Shown piece after piece: positions 6,743 to 16,412 of a DNA stretch of 60,022 bases. The DNA comes from Eubacteriales Family XIII. Incertae Sedis bacterium. Its GTDB lineage: Bacteria; Bacillota; Clostridia; Peptostreptococcales; Anaerovoracaceae. The stretch covers positions 1 through 60,022 of the forward strand of contig JAISJT010000007.1 in NCBI GenBank assembly GCA_031261395.1, read 5' to 3'. The notes under the pieces were generated by a model. The model saw only the letters and a list, made by a program, of their open reading frames with translations, was not told the origin of the DNA and ran no database searches. A program made the position numbers and the translations under genes. Each line of letters begins with the position of its first letter. Positions within the stretch are counted from its first letter, which is position 1.

Positions 6743-9235
6743 CTATTCGACGAGATCTTGCACGTTGACGATCAAGCTGATATTGCCGTTGCCCATGATC
6801 GTACATCCTGAAATGCCGGACCTTTTGATGCCATAGCGCGAGAGGAAGGCCGGCAGGGGTTTCACCACGACCTGGAATTTTCCGACGATCGTGTCGGCGA
6901 GCAGACAGGCGCTCTTGTCCCCAGCATCAGCGAGTACGAGGATGCCGTCCTCGATATTGGTGACAGCGTTCGGTTTGCCGAACAGATCGTACAGACGCAC
7001 GATCGGATAGGCTTCGCCGCGCAGCATGATCATCTCGTTGCCCACTGGATCTGTGATGACTTGTCCGGCATCGGTCTTGAACGACTCGCGGATATTATTG
7101 ATCGGGATCGAATATATATCGCCGCCGACCTGGATCTCAATGCAGGAGATGATGGCGAGCGTCAGCGGTATCTTCATAATAATATTTGTGCCGTGGCCCA
7201 GTTTGCTCTCTATGATGACGGAGCCGCCTATTTTTTCGATATTGCTTTTCACGACGTCCATCCCGACGCCGCGTCCCGAGTACTCAGAGACACTTTCCTT
7301 TGTCGAGAAACCCGGAGCCATCAGCAGATTGAAAATCTCTTTGTCGCTGTACTCGTTTTCCGGTTTGCGCAAAAGACCGTTTGCGCGCGCTTTTGACAGA
7401 ATGAGGTTTTTGTCGAGCCCTTTGCCGTCGTCGCTCACGCTGATGATGACGTCGCCGCCGCTGTTTTGCGCGGAAAGGATGATATGCCCGAGAGGATTCT
7501 TTCCTGCGGCGCGCCGCTCGCCCGGAGATTCGATAGCATGATCCATCGCGTTGCGCACCAGATGCATGAGGGGATCGGAAAGGGCGTCGAGGATGGTCTT
7601 GTCGACCTCTGTAGCCTCGCCGACCAGTATGAGATCGGCTTCTTTTGCAAGGGATTTGCCCATGTCGCGCACGATGCGGCGCATCCGCTGGAAGACCATC
7701 GAGACGGGCAGCATGCGTATAGACATGACGGTATCTTGCAGTTCGTCTGTCAGCTTGTCGAGTTGACGAGCCGCCTTGCGGAAATTGGCAAACTCCAGAC
7801 CATCGAGATCCGGGTTTTCGGTCACGATGGACTCATTGATGACGATTTCGCCGACGAGATCAAGCAGGGCGTCCAATTTTTTCAGCTCAACGCTGATGAT
7901 ACTTTGATTTGCAGGAGATTGGATTTGCGTCTGTGTCATTTGCGGCTGCGCAGGGTGAGGTGACGGCGCCGGCCCCGGCTGTACGGGTTCGGCGGCAGGA
8001 AGAGAGGCCGTATTCGCGGACGTTCCCGCGCCGTCATAGCGCATTCTTGGTTCCGGTTCCCTCCGGACCTCAGCGGTCTGAACCGGCGCAGGCGCAGGTA
8101 CAGGCGCGGGCGCAGGCGCCGGCTGCTGCTGCGGCGCGGGCTGCGGCGCAGGGATTGCCGGCGCCTCAGGCGAAGGAACCGGCTCGGGCCGGCGCTGTAT
8201 CGGCTCCGGCCGAGGCGCGGGCTTTAGCGTTTCCTGTGCCCCGGCAGCTTCGCCTGCGGGATCTCCCGGCATCTTGCGCACGAAAGAAACCGTTTCGACG
8301 GAGAGCGTGCCTTTTGCCAGCGCTTCGATCTGCTCGCGAAACATCATCGTCGTGAAACTCACATAGAAGCCGCGCTCGATGATTTGGTTTGCCGCATCGG
8401 GATTGTTTTCCAGATTGGCCGGCACCGTATGATTGACCGTGCCTTTTTCACTCAATTTGTTGACGAGCATGAAGGCGCGGATGCCTTCCATCTTTGAGCC
8501 TTCGTTGAAATGAATATGCAGGAAATACGTGGCGGGTTCGGCGAGTCCGCCGGGTCCGCTCACGGCACGCTGCGCAATTTTTGACAGATCCGCCTCGACG
8601 GGGGTATGGGATTTGGAAGATCCCGGATCAAGACCGAGGATGCGTCCGCCTTCAGGCGCGAGCGGCATGGATTCGGAGACTTTTTCGGGCTGTAGGGGCG
8701 TCGGTTCCGGTTGGGACAGCCCGACCGGATCAGGCTGAGAAACCTGTTTTGGCGCTGCGGGCGGCGGCGCCTGTGCGCTGCCGAGCATCCGGCCTACATC
8801 GGTTTTTTCCTGCACGGGAGCATCGTCTTGCATCTTTTTTGTCAGAGCCCCTACGACATCCGTAAGGACGGCAACATCCGTTTGCAGTTCCGTAGCGCCT
8901 TCCTGTACCTTTGCTACCTCGGCCTTGAGAAAGTCGGAAACGGCCAGTACGATGTCTACTAATTCTTCCCAATATTCGAGGTTGAGGCCCGAACTGCGGA
9001 TCACGGAGAATAGGTCTTCGGTTTTGTGGGCGACTTCCGAAATGCCTGTATAGGCCATCATCGCCGAACTGCCTTTGATGGTGTGCATGATGCGAAATAT
9101 CTCGTTGATATTTGCAGAGGACAAATCGCGGGAGGCTTCTGCGGTCAGCAGGATGTCGTCCAGCGAATCGAGCAAAGAAGTCGATTCGTACAGATATAGT
9201 TCGAGCAGCGAATCATTGTTGAAATCGTCAGACAA
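6743..9235 (-). CDS. cheA: chemotaxis histidine kinase CheA
   Basis: Central kinase of the chemotaxis array; it autophosphorylates and passes phosphate to CheY and CheB. 830 residues, long for the family because of a Pro/Ala/Gln-rich linker (about 330-440). Order: P1 Hpt domain with the phospho-accepting His51 in RIMHTIKGSSAMM; a P2 response-regulator docking domain (about 235-325); P3 dimerisation helices; P4 ATPase with LVRNAMDHAIESPGERRAAGK (N box), DDGKGLD (G1) and GRGVGMDVVKSNIEKIGG (G2); P5 CheW-like C-terminus. On the leftward strand a TATACT (9281-9286) with a weak TAGAAA 18 bp further out is a possible promoter, back to back with that of cheY. It is followed by cheR. Confidence 0.95.
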   Translation of the reverse strand: MSDDFNNDSLLELYLYESTSLLDSLDDILLTAEASRDLSSANINEIFRIMHTIKGSSAMMAYTGISEVAHKTEDLFSVIRSSGLNLEYWEELVDIVLAVSDFLKAEVAKVQEGATELQTDVAVLTDVVGALTKKMQDDAPVQEKTDVGRMLGSAQAPPPAAPKQVSQPDPVGLSQPEPTPLQPEKVSESMPLAPEGGRILGLDPGSSKSHTPVEADLSKIAQRAVSGPGGLAEPATYFLHIHFNEGSKMEGIRAFMLVNKLSEKGTVNHTVPANLENNPDAANQIIERGFYVSFTTMMFREQIEALAKGTLSVETVSFVRKMPGDPAGEAAGAQETLKPAPRPEPIQRRPEPVPSPEAPAIPAPQPAPQQQPAPAPAPVPAPAPVQTAEVRREPEPRMRYDGAGTSANTASLPAAEPVQPGPAPSPHPAQPQMTQTQIQSPANQSIISVELKKLDALLDLVGEIVINESIVTENPDLDGLEFANFRKAARQLDKLTDELQDTVMSIRMLPVSMVFQRMRRIVRDMGKSLAKEADLILVGEATEVDKTILDALSDPLMHLVRNAMDHAIESPGERRAAGKNPLGHIILSAQNSGGDVIISVSDDGKGLDKNLILSKARANGLLRKPENEYSDKEIFNLLMAPGFSTKESVSEYSGRGVGMDVVKSNIEKIGGSVIIESKLGHGTNIIMKIPLTLAIISCIEIQVGGDIYSIPINNIRESFKTDAGQVITDPVGNEMIMLRGEAYPIVRLYDLFGKPNAVTNIEDGILVLADAGDKSACLLADTIVGKFQVVVKPLPAFLSRYGIKRSGISGCTIMGNGNISLIVNVQDLVE

Positions 9236-9292
9236 TACTACCTATACCTCCCCGGGCAACCGATTCTATTTCTAGCCGAAAGTATATCACAA

Positions 9293-9321
9293 TTGCACAA
9301 TTAATTTCTACAATGTATAAT
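9293..9321 (+). promoter_or_regulatory. sigma-A-type promoter of the cheY operon
   Basis: TTGCAC (9293-9298), a 17-bp spacer and a perfect TATAAT (9316-9321) lie about 40 bp before the cheY start. It overlaps the probable leftward cheA promoter, so the two chemotaxis transcripts probably share a control region. Confidence 0.75.
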
Positions 9322-9362
9322 AGGATATTCGATGTACGCAGCTGGAAGGGGAGAATATCGCA

Positions 9363-9722
9363 ATGCCAAGGATCATGATAGTCGACGACGCCGCATTCAT
9401 GCGGATGATGATCAAGGAAAATCTAAAGAAAGAAGGTTTTTCGGATTTCGTAGAGGCAGGTAACGGAGAGGAAGCTGTGACGCTGTTTGCTGAAACATCT
9501 CCGGATCTGACCTTGCTCGATATCACTATGCCGATCAAGGACGGACTGCAGGCGCTGCAGGAAATCCGTACGCAGGATCCTTCGGCAAAGGTCGTCATGT
9601 GTTCGGCGATGGGGCAGGAAAACATGGTGATCGAAGCCGTCAAACTCGGCGCACTCGATTTTATTGTCAAACCGTTCAAGCCGGAGCGTTTGCTCCAAAC
9701 GGTCAAAAACATCATCGACTGA
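9363..9722 (+). CDS. cheY: chemotaxis response regulator CheY
   Basis: Single-domain receiver that is phosphorylated by CheA and switches the flagellar motor. 119 residues, the normal size, with no output domain. Acidic pair Asp8-Asp9, phospho-acceptor Asp53 in LLDITMP, the Ser/Thr switch in VMCSAMG, and the invariant Lys in DFIVKPF near the C-terminus are all present. The start ATG follows a GAAGGGGAGAA ribosome site. First gene of the rightward chemotaxis operon, 16 bp before comFB. Standing next to cheA and the CheY phosphatase cheC makes CheY the confident name rather than a generic receiver. Confidence 0.93.
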   Translation: MPRIMIVDDAAFMRMMIKENLKKEGFSDFVEAGNGEEAVTLFAETSPDLTLLDITMPIKDGLQALQEIRTQDPSAKVVMCSAMGQENMVIEAVKLGALDFIVKPFKPERLLQTVKNIID

Positions 9723-9738
9723 GGCGAGGAGGAAAACC

Positions 9739-10041
9739 ATGAGAGAAGGCAGGGAAAAACCGGTCAATCTCGTCAAACTGATCGCTGAGGATATGCTGCC
9801 ATCCGTTATGAAAAAGATGGATATCGAAGATACTCAGGCAAACAGGGAAGATGTGCTTGCGCTTGCGCTGAACCAGCTTCCGACGAAATATGTCACGGGC
9901 GCTGGAGGAAAGCTCTATGCGGAGCTGATCAATACATACAAGATTCAATATGAAACAGACGTCATATCGAGCCTCACGAAGGCAAGCATGAAGGTGAAAA
10001 ACAGGCCGCGCGGATGTTCGGATCCGGGGTGCAGCAAATGA
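9739..10041 (+). CDS. ComFB family protein within the chemotaxis operon
   Basis: 100-residue protein of the late competence ComFB family. The diagnostic part is DVLALALNQLPTKYV (about 36-50) followed by a helical tail; the start at 9739 follows GAGGAGGAAAA. ComFB proteins have recently been described as cyclic-di-GMP/cyclic-di-AMP receptors (established for some members; not shown for this one). Its usual Cys/Asp-rich segment between the N-terminus and the ALN.LP motif is reduced here. The last codons overlap the cheC start (ATGA, 10038-10041), so it is translationally coupled to a chemotaxis phosphatase. I infer a second-messenger input to chemotaxis. Confidence 0.8.
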   Translation: MREGREKPVNLVKLIAEDMLPSVMKKMDIEDTQANREDVLALALNQLPTKYVTGAGGKLYAELINTYKIQYETDVISSLTKASMKVKNRPRGCSDPGCSK

Positions 10042-10676
10042 TTCATACATACGGCGATTTGAGCGATATGCATCTCGATATCCTCAGTGAGATAGGAAAT
10101 ATAGGCGCCGGCAATGCGGCGACAAGCCTTGCGATACTGCTCGGCGAGCGCGTCGACATCACGGTTCCGAGTGTGAGGCTCTTAGAGTACAAAGATGTGA
10201 TAAGTAGTACGCTCGGTGACCCGGAGGAACTCGGCGTCGCGATCCTGATCAATTATACCGGCGACATCCGCGGCGTTGTGCTTTTTCTGCTTGGCTATGA
10301 GGACGCCAGGGGCATCACGGATATTCTGACCGACGGCATGGAAGACAATACGGACAATTATGGCGGCAGCGGCTTGTCCGAGATGAAGCTTTCCGCGATC
10401 AAAGAGATCGGAAATATACTTGGTTCGTCTTATCTGGGATCCCTCAGCACATTGACCAATTTGCACGTCAACATTTCCGTTCCCTATATGGCCATCGATA
10501 TGGTAGGCGCCATCATGGGTCCGCCGATGCTTGAATTTTCTATTGACAACAAAAATATCATGCTCATCGAAGAGAGTTTTATGACCAGCAGGGGGAGCCT
10601 CAAGAGCCATGTGATTCTTTTTGCCGACATTCCTTCGCTGAACAGGATTATGAAAGAACTCGGATTGTTCATATGA
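10038..10676 (+). CDS. cheC: CheY-P phosphatase CheC
   Basis: Dephosphorylates CheY and binds CheD, linking adaptation to signal strength. 212 residues from the ATG at 10038. Both phosphatase signatures of the form [DS]-x3-E-x2-N are intact: DILSEIGN near residue 15 and SAIKEIGN near residue 120, each followed by a downstream Pro (ITVP, ISVP). Two intact sites are typical of CheC, whereas CheX and FliY differ in arrangement. It starts on an ATGA overlap with the ComFB gene and ends on an ATGA overlap with cheD, so the three should be made in fixed proportion. Confidence 0.92.
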   Translation: MIHTYGDLSDMHLDILSEIGNIGAGNAATSLAILLGERVDITVPSVRLLEYKDVISSTLGDPEELGVAILINYTGDIRGVVLFLLGYEDARGITDILTDGMEDNTDNYGGSGLSEMKLSAIKEIGNILGSSYLGSLSTLTNLHVNISVPYMAIDMVGAIMGPPMLEFSIDNKNIMLIEESFMTSRGSLKSHVILFADIPSLNRIMKELGLFI

Positions 10677-11164
10677 GCGGAAAGATTGCTGTCGGTATTT
10701 CGGACTACAAGACTTCAAAGTCTCCTGATACGCTTGTGACCTATGCATTGGGATCTTGTGTCGGCATTTTTCTTTACGATCCGGCTTCGCGTATCGGCGG
10801 ACTTTCGCACATCATGCTGCCGAGCAGTTCGCTTCGTACGAACGATGCAGCTGACAACAGAATGAAATACGCAGACACGGCGATCAGTGATATGCTTGCG
10901 TCTATGGAAAGCCTCGGCGCCGGGAGGGATTTCATTCACGCCAAGATTGCCGGCGGCGCCAATATGTTCGGAAAGATGGATGGCTCCTTTATCGATACGA
11001 TCGGTGATCGGAATGTCGATGCGGTACGTCAGGAACTTGCCCGGCTCGGGATACCGCTCATCGCCGAAGACGTGGGTGCAAACTACGGGCGCACCGTGCA
11101 TTTCAATCTAAAAGACGGCAGTGTCGAAATCCAGTCTATCGGAAAAGAAAAGCGTGAGCTTTAA
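10673..11164 (+). CDS. cheD: chemoreceptor glutamine deamidase CheD
   Basis: Hydrolyses specific receptor glutamines to glutamate and is itself regulated by CheC. 163 residues. The catalytic triad spacing is right: Thr23 (LVTYALG), Cys29 (GSCVGI) and His46 (LSHIMLP), matching the Thr/Cys/His spacing known for Thermotoga CheD with an offset of two. AKIAGGANMFG and the later RHVHFN-like GRTVHFNLKDGSVEI are also family features. It overlaps cheC by four bases and is followed by cheW 10 bp later. Confidence 0.93.
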   Translation: MSGKIAVGISDYKTSKSPDTLVTYALGSCVGIFLYDPASRIGGLSHIMLPSSSLRTNDAADNRMKYADTAISDMLASMESLGAGRDFIHAKIAGGANMFGKMDGSFIDTIGDRNVDAVRQELARLGIPLIAEDVGANYGRTVHFNLKDGSVEIQSIGKEKREL

Positions 11165-11174
11165 GGAGGCGAAA

Positions 11175-11684
11175 ATGACAGGTTATCTTGACGAAAAACA
11201 GTATGAAGAAGAAGACACCCAAAAAGGGCGCTATCTGACATTCACGCTGGAAGACAATGTCTACGGTATCCAGATACGTTTTGTAACCGAGATCATTGGC
11301 ATTCAGCTTGCGACAAAAGTCCCGGAGACGCCCGACTATGTGAAGGGTATCATCAATCTTCGGGGCCGTATCATACCGCTCATCGATGTACGCCTCAAAT
11401 TCGGCAAAGAAGAGATCGAATACAATGAACGCACCTGTATCATCGTCATAGACGTTGAATCTGTTGCCGTCGGGCTCATCGTTGACAAGGTGGACGATGT
11501 ACTGACCCTCGATGACAGCCAGATCGCACAGCCTCCGCGCAGCGGATCTGTCGGTTTTGAAAACCGCTATATTGAAGGGATCGGAAAGGTCGACGATATG
11601 GTATTGCTTCTTTTGGATGCGGAAAAACTACTCCGCGCCGAAGAGATGGAAATGATGGAGACGATCGCGTCTGAGAATGTCTGA
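11175..11684 (+). CDS. cheW: chemotaxis coupling protein CheW
   Basis: Adaptor that joins receptors to CheA P5. 169 residues from the ATG at 11175, which has a perfect AAGGAGG ribosome site 7 bp upstream. The CheW fold is seen in YLTFTLEDNVYGIQI, the NLRGRIIPLIDVRLKFG strand pair and GLIVDKVDDVLTL. The N-terminal extension (MTGYLDEKQYEEEDTQKG) is short and acidic. The 3' end overlaps the cheB start by 8 bp. Confidence 0.93.
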   Translation: MTGYLDEKQYEEEDTQKGRYLTFTLEDNVYGIQIRFVTEIIGIQLATKVPETPDYVKGIINLRGRIIPLIDVRLKFGKEEIEYNERTCIIVIDVESVAVGLIVDKVDDVLTLDDSQIAQPPRSGSVGFENRYIEGIGKVDDMVLLLLDAEKLLRAEEMEMMETIASENV

Positions 11685-12711
11685 CAAAATCAAACTGATG
11701 GTATTGGATGATTCTCTGCTGTTCAGGGAAGTCATGATACAGGGTTTTCAAAACGACGATCGTATAGAGATCGTCGGTTTTGCAAGCGATCCGTTTGACG
11801 CAACAGAAAAGATTCCCCTGCTCGAACCCGATGTGCTGACGTGTGACATCGAAATGCCGCGCATGGACGGAATTAAATTTATCCGCTGCCTCATGTCGCA
11901 GTATCCGCTGCCTGTCATCGTGGTATCCTCGCTGGCGGTGGGCGTATTCGAATCGATGGATGCGGGCGCGCTCGACTTCATCAACAAACCGGAAAATCTG
12001 AACGACGATACAACAAAGTTTTTCGAGGATCTGCGAGGCAAGATCATTGCAGCTTCGCAGGCGAAGTTTGCTTTCCGCCGCCGTGAAAACATAGGCATAC
12101 ATATCGAACCCGCAGGCGTACGCGGTGCGGTCAATTCCAAAAATATCATCGCCATAGGCGCATCGACGGGAGGGACGGATGCGATCAATAGCGTACTGAC
12201 GAAATTTTCCCCGAACATGCCGGGTATCGTAGTCGTCCAGCATATGCCGGCAGGTTTCACAAAACTCTATGCCCAAAGGCTGGATGAGATATCAAACCTC
12301 TCGGTCAAAGAAGCGGAAGACGGGGACGAGGTCATGCCGGGCCGGGCTCTGATCGCTGCGGGGGACTTTCATATGCGCGTCGAAAAGAGTGCGTCCGGCT
12401 GTGTTGTCCGCATTGAGAAGGCGCCTAAGGTCAACGGACACAGGCCCTCGGTCGACGTGCTGTTTGAATCGGTAGCCGAGACCTGCGGACGCGAGGCCAT
12501 CGGAGTCATTCTGACCGGCATGGGCGCGGACGGCGCCGAAGGGCTGAAAAAAATCCGTGATTTTGGCGGCTATACGATAGGGCAGGATGAGCGCTCCAGC
12601 GTCGTCTACGGAATGCCGATGGCGGCATATTTGCTCGGCGCCGTGATGGTGCAGCTGCCTCTCTACCGGGTGCCGGATGAAATTATTCGCAAACTGAACA
12701 CTGGATTGTAG
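11677..12711 (+). CDS. cheB: chemotaxis-specific methylesterase/deamidase CheB
   Basis: Response-regulator methylesterase that removes receptor methyl groups when phosphorylated by CheA. 344 residues. N-terminal receiver with Asp11-Asp12 and phospho-acceptor Asp57 (CDIEMPRMDG); C-terminal esterase with triad Ser163 (GASTGG), His189 (VVQHMP) and Asp285 (GMGADG). The numbering is one less than in E. coli CheB, so nothing is missing. Last gene of the rightward chemotaxis run; no receptor (MCP), motor or flagellar gene is in the window. Confidence 0.95.
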   Translation: MSDKIKLMVLDDSLLFREVMIQGFQNDDRIEIVGFASDPFDATEKIPLLEPDVLTCDIEMPRMDGIKFIRCLMSQYPLPVIVVSSLAVGVFESMDAGALDFINKPENLNDDTTKFFEDLRGKIIAASQAKFAFRRRENIGIHIEPAGVRGAVNSKNIIAIGASTGGTDAINSVLTKFSPNMPGIVVVQHMPAGFTKLYAQRLDEISNLSVKEAEDGDEVMPGRALIAAGDFHMRVEKSASGCVVRIEKAPKVNGHRPSVDVLFESVAETCGREAIGVILTGMGADGAEGLKKIRDFGGYTIGQDERSSVVYGMPMAAYLLGAVMVQLPLYRVPDEIIRKLNTGL

Positions 12712-12800
12712 TTATTTTTGTTAATTTTTCTGTATATTGTTGTGACCCATAACAGCAAACTTGTTGTATAATCGGGAAATATCATAGGAGGAATGTTGAA

Positions 12801-15800
12801 ATGACAAATAATGATCGGGCAAAGAAAAATATCAAAACAATGGACGGAAATACCGCTGCCGCCCACGTATCCTATGCGTTTACCGACGTGGCTGCGATTT
12901 TCCCTATTACACCGAGTTCTCCGATGGCCGAGTCTGTGGATGAGTGGGCGGCATACGGCCGCAAAAACATCTTTGGACAGACGGTCAAACTCACGGAGAT
13001 GCAGTCGGAAGGCGGCGCGGCCGGCGCTTTGCACGGCAGCCTGCAAGCGGGCGCTTTGACGACGACGTACACGGCTTCTCAGGGGCTGCTGCTCATGATT
13101 CCAAATATGTACAAGATCTCGGGCGAGCTGCTTCCCGGCGTTTTTCATGTCACGGCCCGCACCCTCGCGGCACATGCGTTGTGTATCTTTGGCGACCATT
13201 CGGATGTTATGAGTACCAGGCAAACAGGGTTTGCCTTGCTCGCCTCCAATTCGGTGCAGGAGGCTATGGACATCGGCGCCGTTGCACATCTGGCGGCGAT
13301 CAGGAGCCGCGTTCCCTTCCTGCATTTCTTTGACGGATTTCGCACGAGCCATGAACTGCAAAAAGTCGAAGCCTGGGACTATGACGACCTTGCGGAAATG
13401 GTAGACTGGGATGCGGTGCAGGCGTTCCGAGGCAGAGCGCTCTCGCCGGAACATCCCGTGACGCGCGGTACTGCGCAAAATCCCGATATTTTCTTTCAGG
13501 CCAAGGAAGCCGCGCAGCCGTTCTACGACCGGCTTCCCGGCATCGTGGCGGAGGAGCTCGACAGGGTCAGCAAAAAGACCGGGCGGAGCTATCATCTTTT
13601 TGATTATATCGGTGCACGCGACGCCGAGTCCGTCATCGTTGCTATGGGATCGGTGTGCGAGGCTATCGACGAGACCCTCGAAAATGTTCTGAAGGGCAAG
13701 AAATTGGGACTGCTCAAAGTAAGGCTCTACCGGCCTTTTTCGGAGGCTGCTTTCCGAAAAGCGCTGCCAAAGACCGTGAAACGGATCGCCGTACTCGACC
13801 GCACGAAGGAGCCGGGCGCGCCGGGCGATCCCCTTTATCTTGACGTCAAGGCTGCCTTCTACGGGCAGAAAGACGCACCGGAGATTTTCGCGGGGCGCTA
13901 CGGCCTTGGCTCAAACGATACCACGCCGGGACAAATCGTAGCTGTTTTCGACAATCTTGCAAAAAGAAAGCCTAAGGATCATTTCACCATCGGCATCGAA
14001 GACGATGTGACCGGATCCTCACTCGCATATGACCATGCGGTAGCGGCAGAGCCAAAGGGCACGATCATGTGCAAATTTTGGGGTCTCGGCTCGGACGGCA
14101 CAGTGGGCGCCAACAAGACGGCAATCAAGATCATCGGCGATCATACGAACCTGTATGCCCAGGGATATTTTGATTATGATTCAAAAAAATCCGGCGGGGT
14201 GACGATCTCGCATCTGCGCTTTGGCAAGAAGCCTATCAAGTCGACCTACCTCATCCACCGGGCCGACTATGTTGCCTGTCACAATCAGGCCTACCTCGAG
14301 CAATACGATATGCTGAAGGATCTGAAAGAGGGCGGCATCTTTGTCCTCAATACGATTTGGAACCGTGAGGAGCTCGAAGAAAATATCCCCGCTTCAGTCA
14401 AACGTCAGCTATCGGAAAAAAAGATTCGCTTCTACGTGATGGACGCCTACAAGATCGCACGGGAGGTAGGACTCGGCAACCGCATCAATATGGTGATGCA
14501 GGCCGCGTTCTTTGCCCTCACAAAGGTCATTCCCGTTGGCGATGCTGTGAAATACCTGAAAGAAGGTATCGACAAATCCTACGGGAAAAAGGGTCAAAAG
14601 ATCCTCGACATGAACTACGCAGCGGTGGACGGCGGCGTGAAAGGTTTTGAAAAAGTCGAGATCCCGGCTTCGTGGGCGAAGGTGAAGGATGCAAAGAAAG
14701 CCGCAAAGAAGGTACCTGCATTTGTTACGGACATCCTTGTCCCGATGAACAGACAGGAGGGATACGATCTGCCCGCGAGCCGTTTTTCCGGGCGCGAGGA
14801 CGGCACCTTCCCTTCCGGCACATCAAAGTACGAAAAGCGCGGCGTGGCGATCACCATCCCGTCCTGGGTCAAAGAAAACTGTATTCAGTGCAACCAGTGC
14901 TCTTTTGTCTGTCCGCATTCAAGCATTCGGCCGGCGCTGGTGACGGCAAAAGAAAAAGCTGCCGCACCTGCCTCGTTTGGGACGATCCCGGCCACGGGCA
15001 AGGGCTTTGAAAAGCTCGAATACCGCATACAGATCAGCCCGCTCGACTGCATGGGCTGCGGCAACTGCGCCGATGTTTGTCCCGCGAAGGAAAAGGCGCT
15101 GGTCATGAGCGTGGCCGGCTGGGACAAAGCCGATGAGGTCAACTGGGACTATTTCACCACCTTGCCCCTCAAAGACGGCATCATGAACAAGGAATCCGTC
15201 AAGGGCAGCCAGTTTGCGAAGCCCTATATCGAGTTTTCAGGCGCTTGTGCCGGTTGCGGCGAGACGCCCTATATCAAAGTCGTCACCCAGCTTTTCGGCG
15301 ACCGTATGCTCATCGCCAATGCGACGGGCTGTTCTTCGATTTGGGGCGCGTCGGCTCCTGCGATGCCGTATTGTACGGATGAAAACGGCCGTGGTCCGGC
15401 CTGGGCAAATTCGCTCTTTGAAGACAATGCCGAATATGCCCTCGGCATGGCTGTGGCGACCAAGCAGATCCGCGAAAAAATCATTGCAAAGACGCATGAA
15501 CTGATCGCTGTGCCCGGTACGCAGCCTGCGCTGAAAAAAGCGGCAAAGGCGTGGCTTGGGGCCATGGATGACACCACTAACATCGGCCGCGCGGCGGCGG
15601 ACAAATACGCCCAAGCGCTAAAATCCGTCAACAAGGGTACGGCCCGGGAGATACTTGCGCACAAGGACTATCTCATGAAAAAGAGCGTCTGGGCCCTCGG
15701 CGGTGACGGATGGGCCTACGACATTGGCTACGGAGGGCTCGACCATGTGCTGGCCTCCGGCGAAAATGTGAACGTCCTCGTCTTTGACACAGAGGTCTAT

Positions 15801-16328
15801 TCCAATACGGGCGGCCAGGCGTCGAAGTCCACGCCGGCGGCAGCCATCGCAAAATTTGCAGCCTCGGGCAAGCGCCTGAAGAAAAAAGACCTCGGCATGA
15901 TGGCGGTCAGCTACGGCTACGTCTATGTGGCGCAGGTCGGTATGGGCGCAGACAAAAACCAGTTCATGAAAGCCATCATTGAAGCGGAGGCCTACGATGG
16001 CCCCTCGCTCATCATCTGCTATGCCCCCTGTATCAATCATGGCATGCGCAAAGGCATGGGCAAGACTCAGGCAAACACAAAGGATGCCGTGGCCTGCGGC
16101 TACTGGCAGCTCTACCGCTACAATCCCGAATTGAAAAAGACCGGAGCCAATCCCTTCTCTCTCGACAGCAAGGAGCCTACAGCCTCTTTCCGCGATTTCA
16201 TCATGGATCAGGTCAGGTACGCTTCGCTGGCCGCAGAATTCCCGGATACCTCTGAGGCGCTCTTCGAAGCGTGCGAGGCAGATGCAAAGGAGCGTATCGC
16301 CGGATACAAAAAACTTGCCGATGGCTGA
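12801..16328 (+). CDS. nifJ: pyruvate:ferredoxin (flavodoxin) oxidoreductase, single-chain
   Basis: Oxidatively decarboxylates pyruvate to acetyl-CoA and CO2 while reducing ferredoxin, the main pyruvate outlet of strict anaerobes. 1175 residues, full length for the homodimeric form. Order: N-terminal pyrimidine-binding domain (FPITPSSPMAE), transketolase-C-like domain, gamma domain, a 2x[4Fe-4S] ferredoxin domain with CxxCxxCxxxC at residues 694-704 and 750-760, then the TPP domain with GDGWAYDIGYGG and VFDTEVYSNTGGQ. Two further Cys lie in CAGCGE, ligands of the third cluster. GGAGGAATG precedes the ATG; a TATAAT at 12767-12772 without a good -35 is the probable promoter. Single gene, flanked by cheB and htrA. 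Confidence 0.96.
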   Translation: MTNNDRAKKNIKTMDGNTAAAHVSYAFTDVAAIFPITPSSPMAESVDEWAAYGRKNIFGQTVKLTEMQSEGGAAGALHGSLQAGALTTTYTASQGLLLMIPNMYKISGELLPGVFHVTARTLAAHALCIFGDHSDVMSTRQTGFALLASNSVQEAMDIGAVAHLAAIRSRVPFLHFFDGFRTSHELQKVEAWDYDDLAEMVDWDAVQAFRGRALSPEHPVTRGTAQNPDIFFQAKEAAQPFYDRLPGIVAEELDRVSKKTGRSYHLFDYIGARDAESVIVAMGSVCEAIDETLENVLKGKKLGLLKVRLYRPFSEAAFRKALPKTVKRIAVLDRTKEPGAPGDPLYLDVKAAFYGQKDAPEIFAGRYGLGSNDTTPGQIVAVFDNLAKRKPKDHFTIGIEDDVTGSSLAYDHAVAAEPKGTIMCKFWGLGSDGTVGANKTAIKIIGDHTNLYAQGYFDYDSKKSGGVTISHLRFGKKPIKSTYLIHRADYVACHNQAYLEQYDMLKDLKEGGIFVLNTIWNREELEENIPASVKRQLSEKKIRFYVMDAYKIAREVGLGNRINMVMQAAFFALTKVIPVGDAVKYLKEGIDKSYGKKGQKILDMNYAAVDGGVKGFEKVEIPASWAKVKDAKKAAKKVPAFVTDILVPMNRQEGYDLPASRFSGREDGTFPSGTSKYEKRGVAITIPSWVKENCIQCNQCSFVCPHSSIRPALVTAKEKAAAPASFGTIPATGKGFEKLEYRIQISPLDCMGCGNCADVCPAKEKALVMSVAGWDKADEVNWDYFTTLPLKDGIMNKESVKGSQFAKPYIEFSGACAGCGETPYIKVVTQLFGDRMLIANATGCSSIWGASAPAMPYCTDENGRGPAWANSLFEDNAEYALGMAVATKQIREKIIAKTHELIAVPGTQPALKKAAKAWLGAMDDTTNIGRAAADKYAQALKSVNKGTAREILAHKDYLMKKSVWALGGDGWAYDIGYGGLDHVLASGENVNVLVFDTEVYSNTGGQASKSTPAAAIAKFAASGKRLKKKDLGMMAVSYGYVYVAQVGMGADKNQFMKAIIEAEAYDGPSLIICYAPCINHGMRKGMGKTQANTKDAVACGYWQLYRYNPELKKTGANPFSLDSKEPTASFRDFIMDQVRYASLAAEFPDTSEALFEACEADAKERIAGYKKLADG

Positions 16329-16412
16329 CATTTTTTCGCTCCCATTTTATGGTTCATTTCAGTGGCGAACTGTAAACTATGAGTAAAATTTACAGCCACA
16401 AGGAGGAATGAC

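Noticed and set aside
5916..12711. A complete motility locus
   Set aside because: Only Che proteins are present; no chemoreceptor, motor switch or flagellar gene was found.
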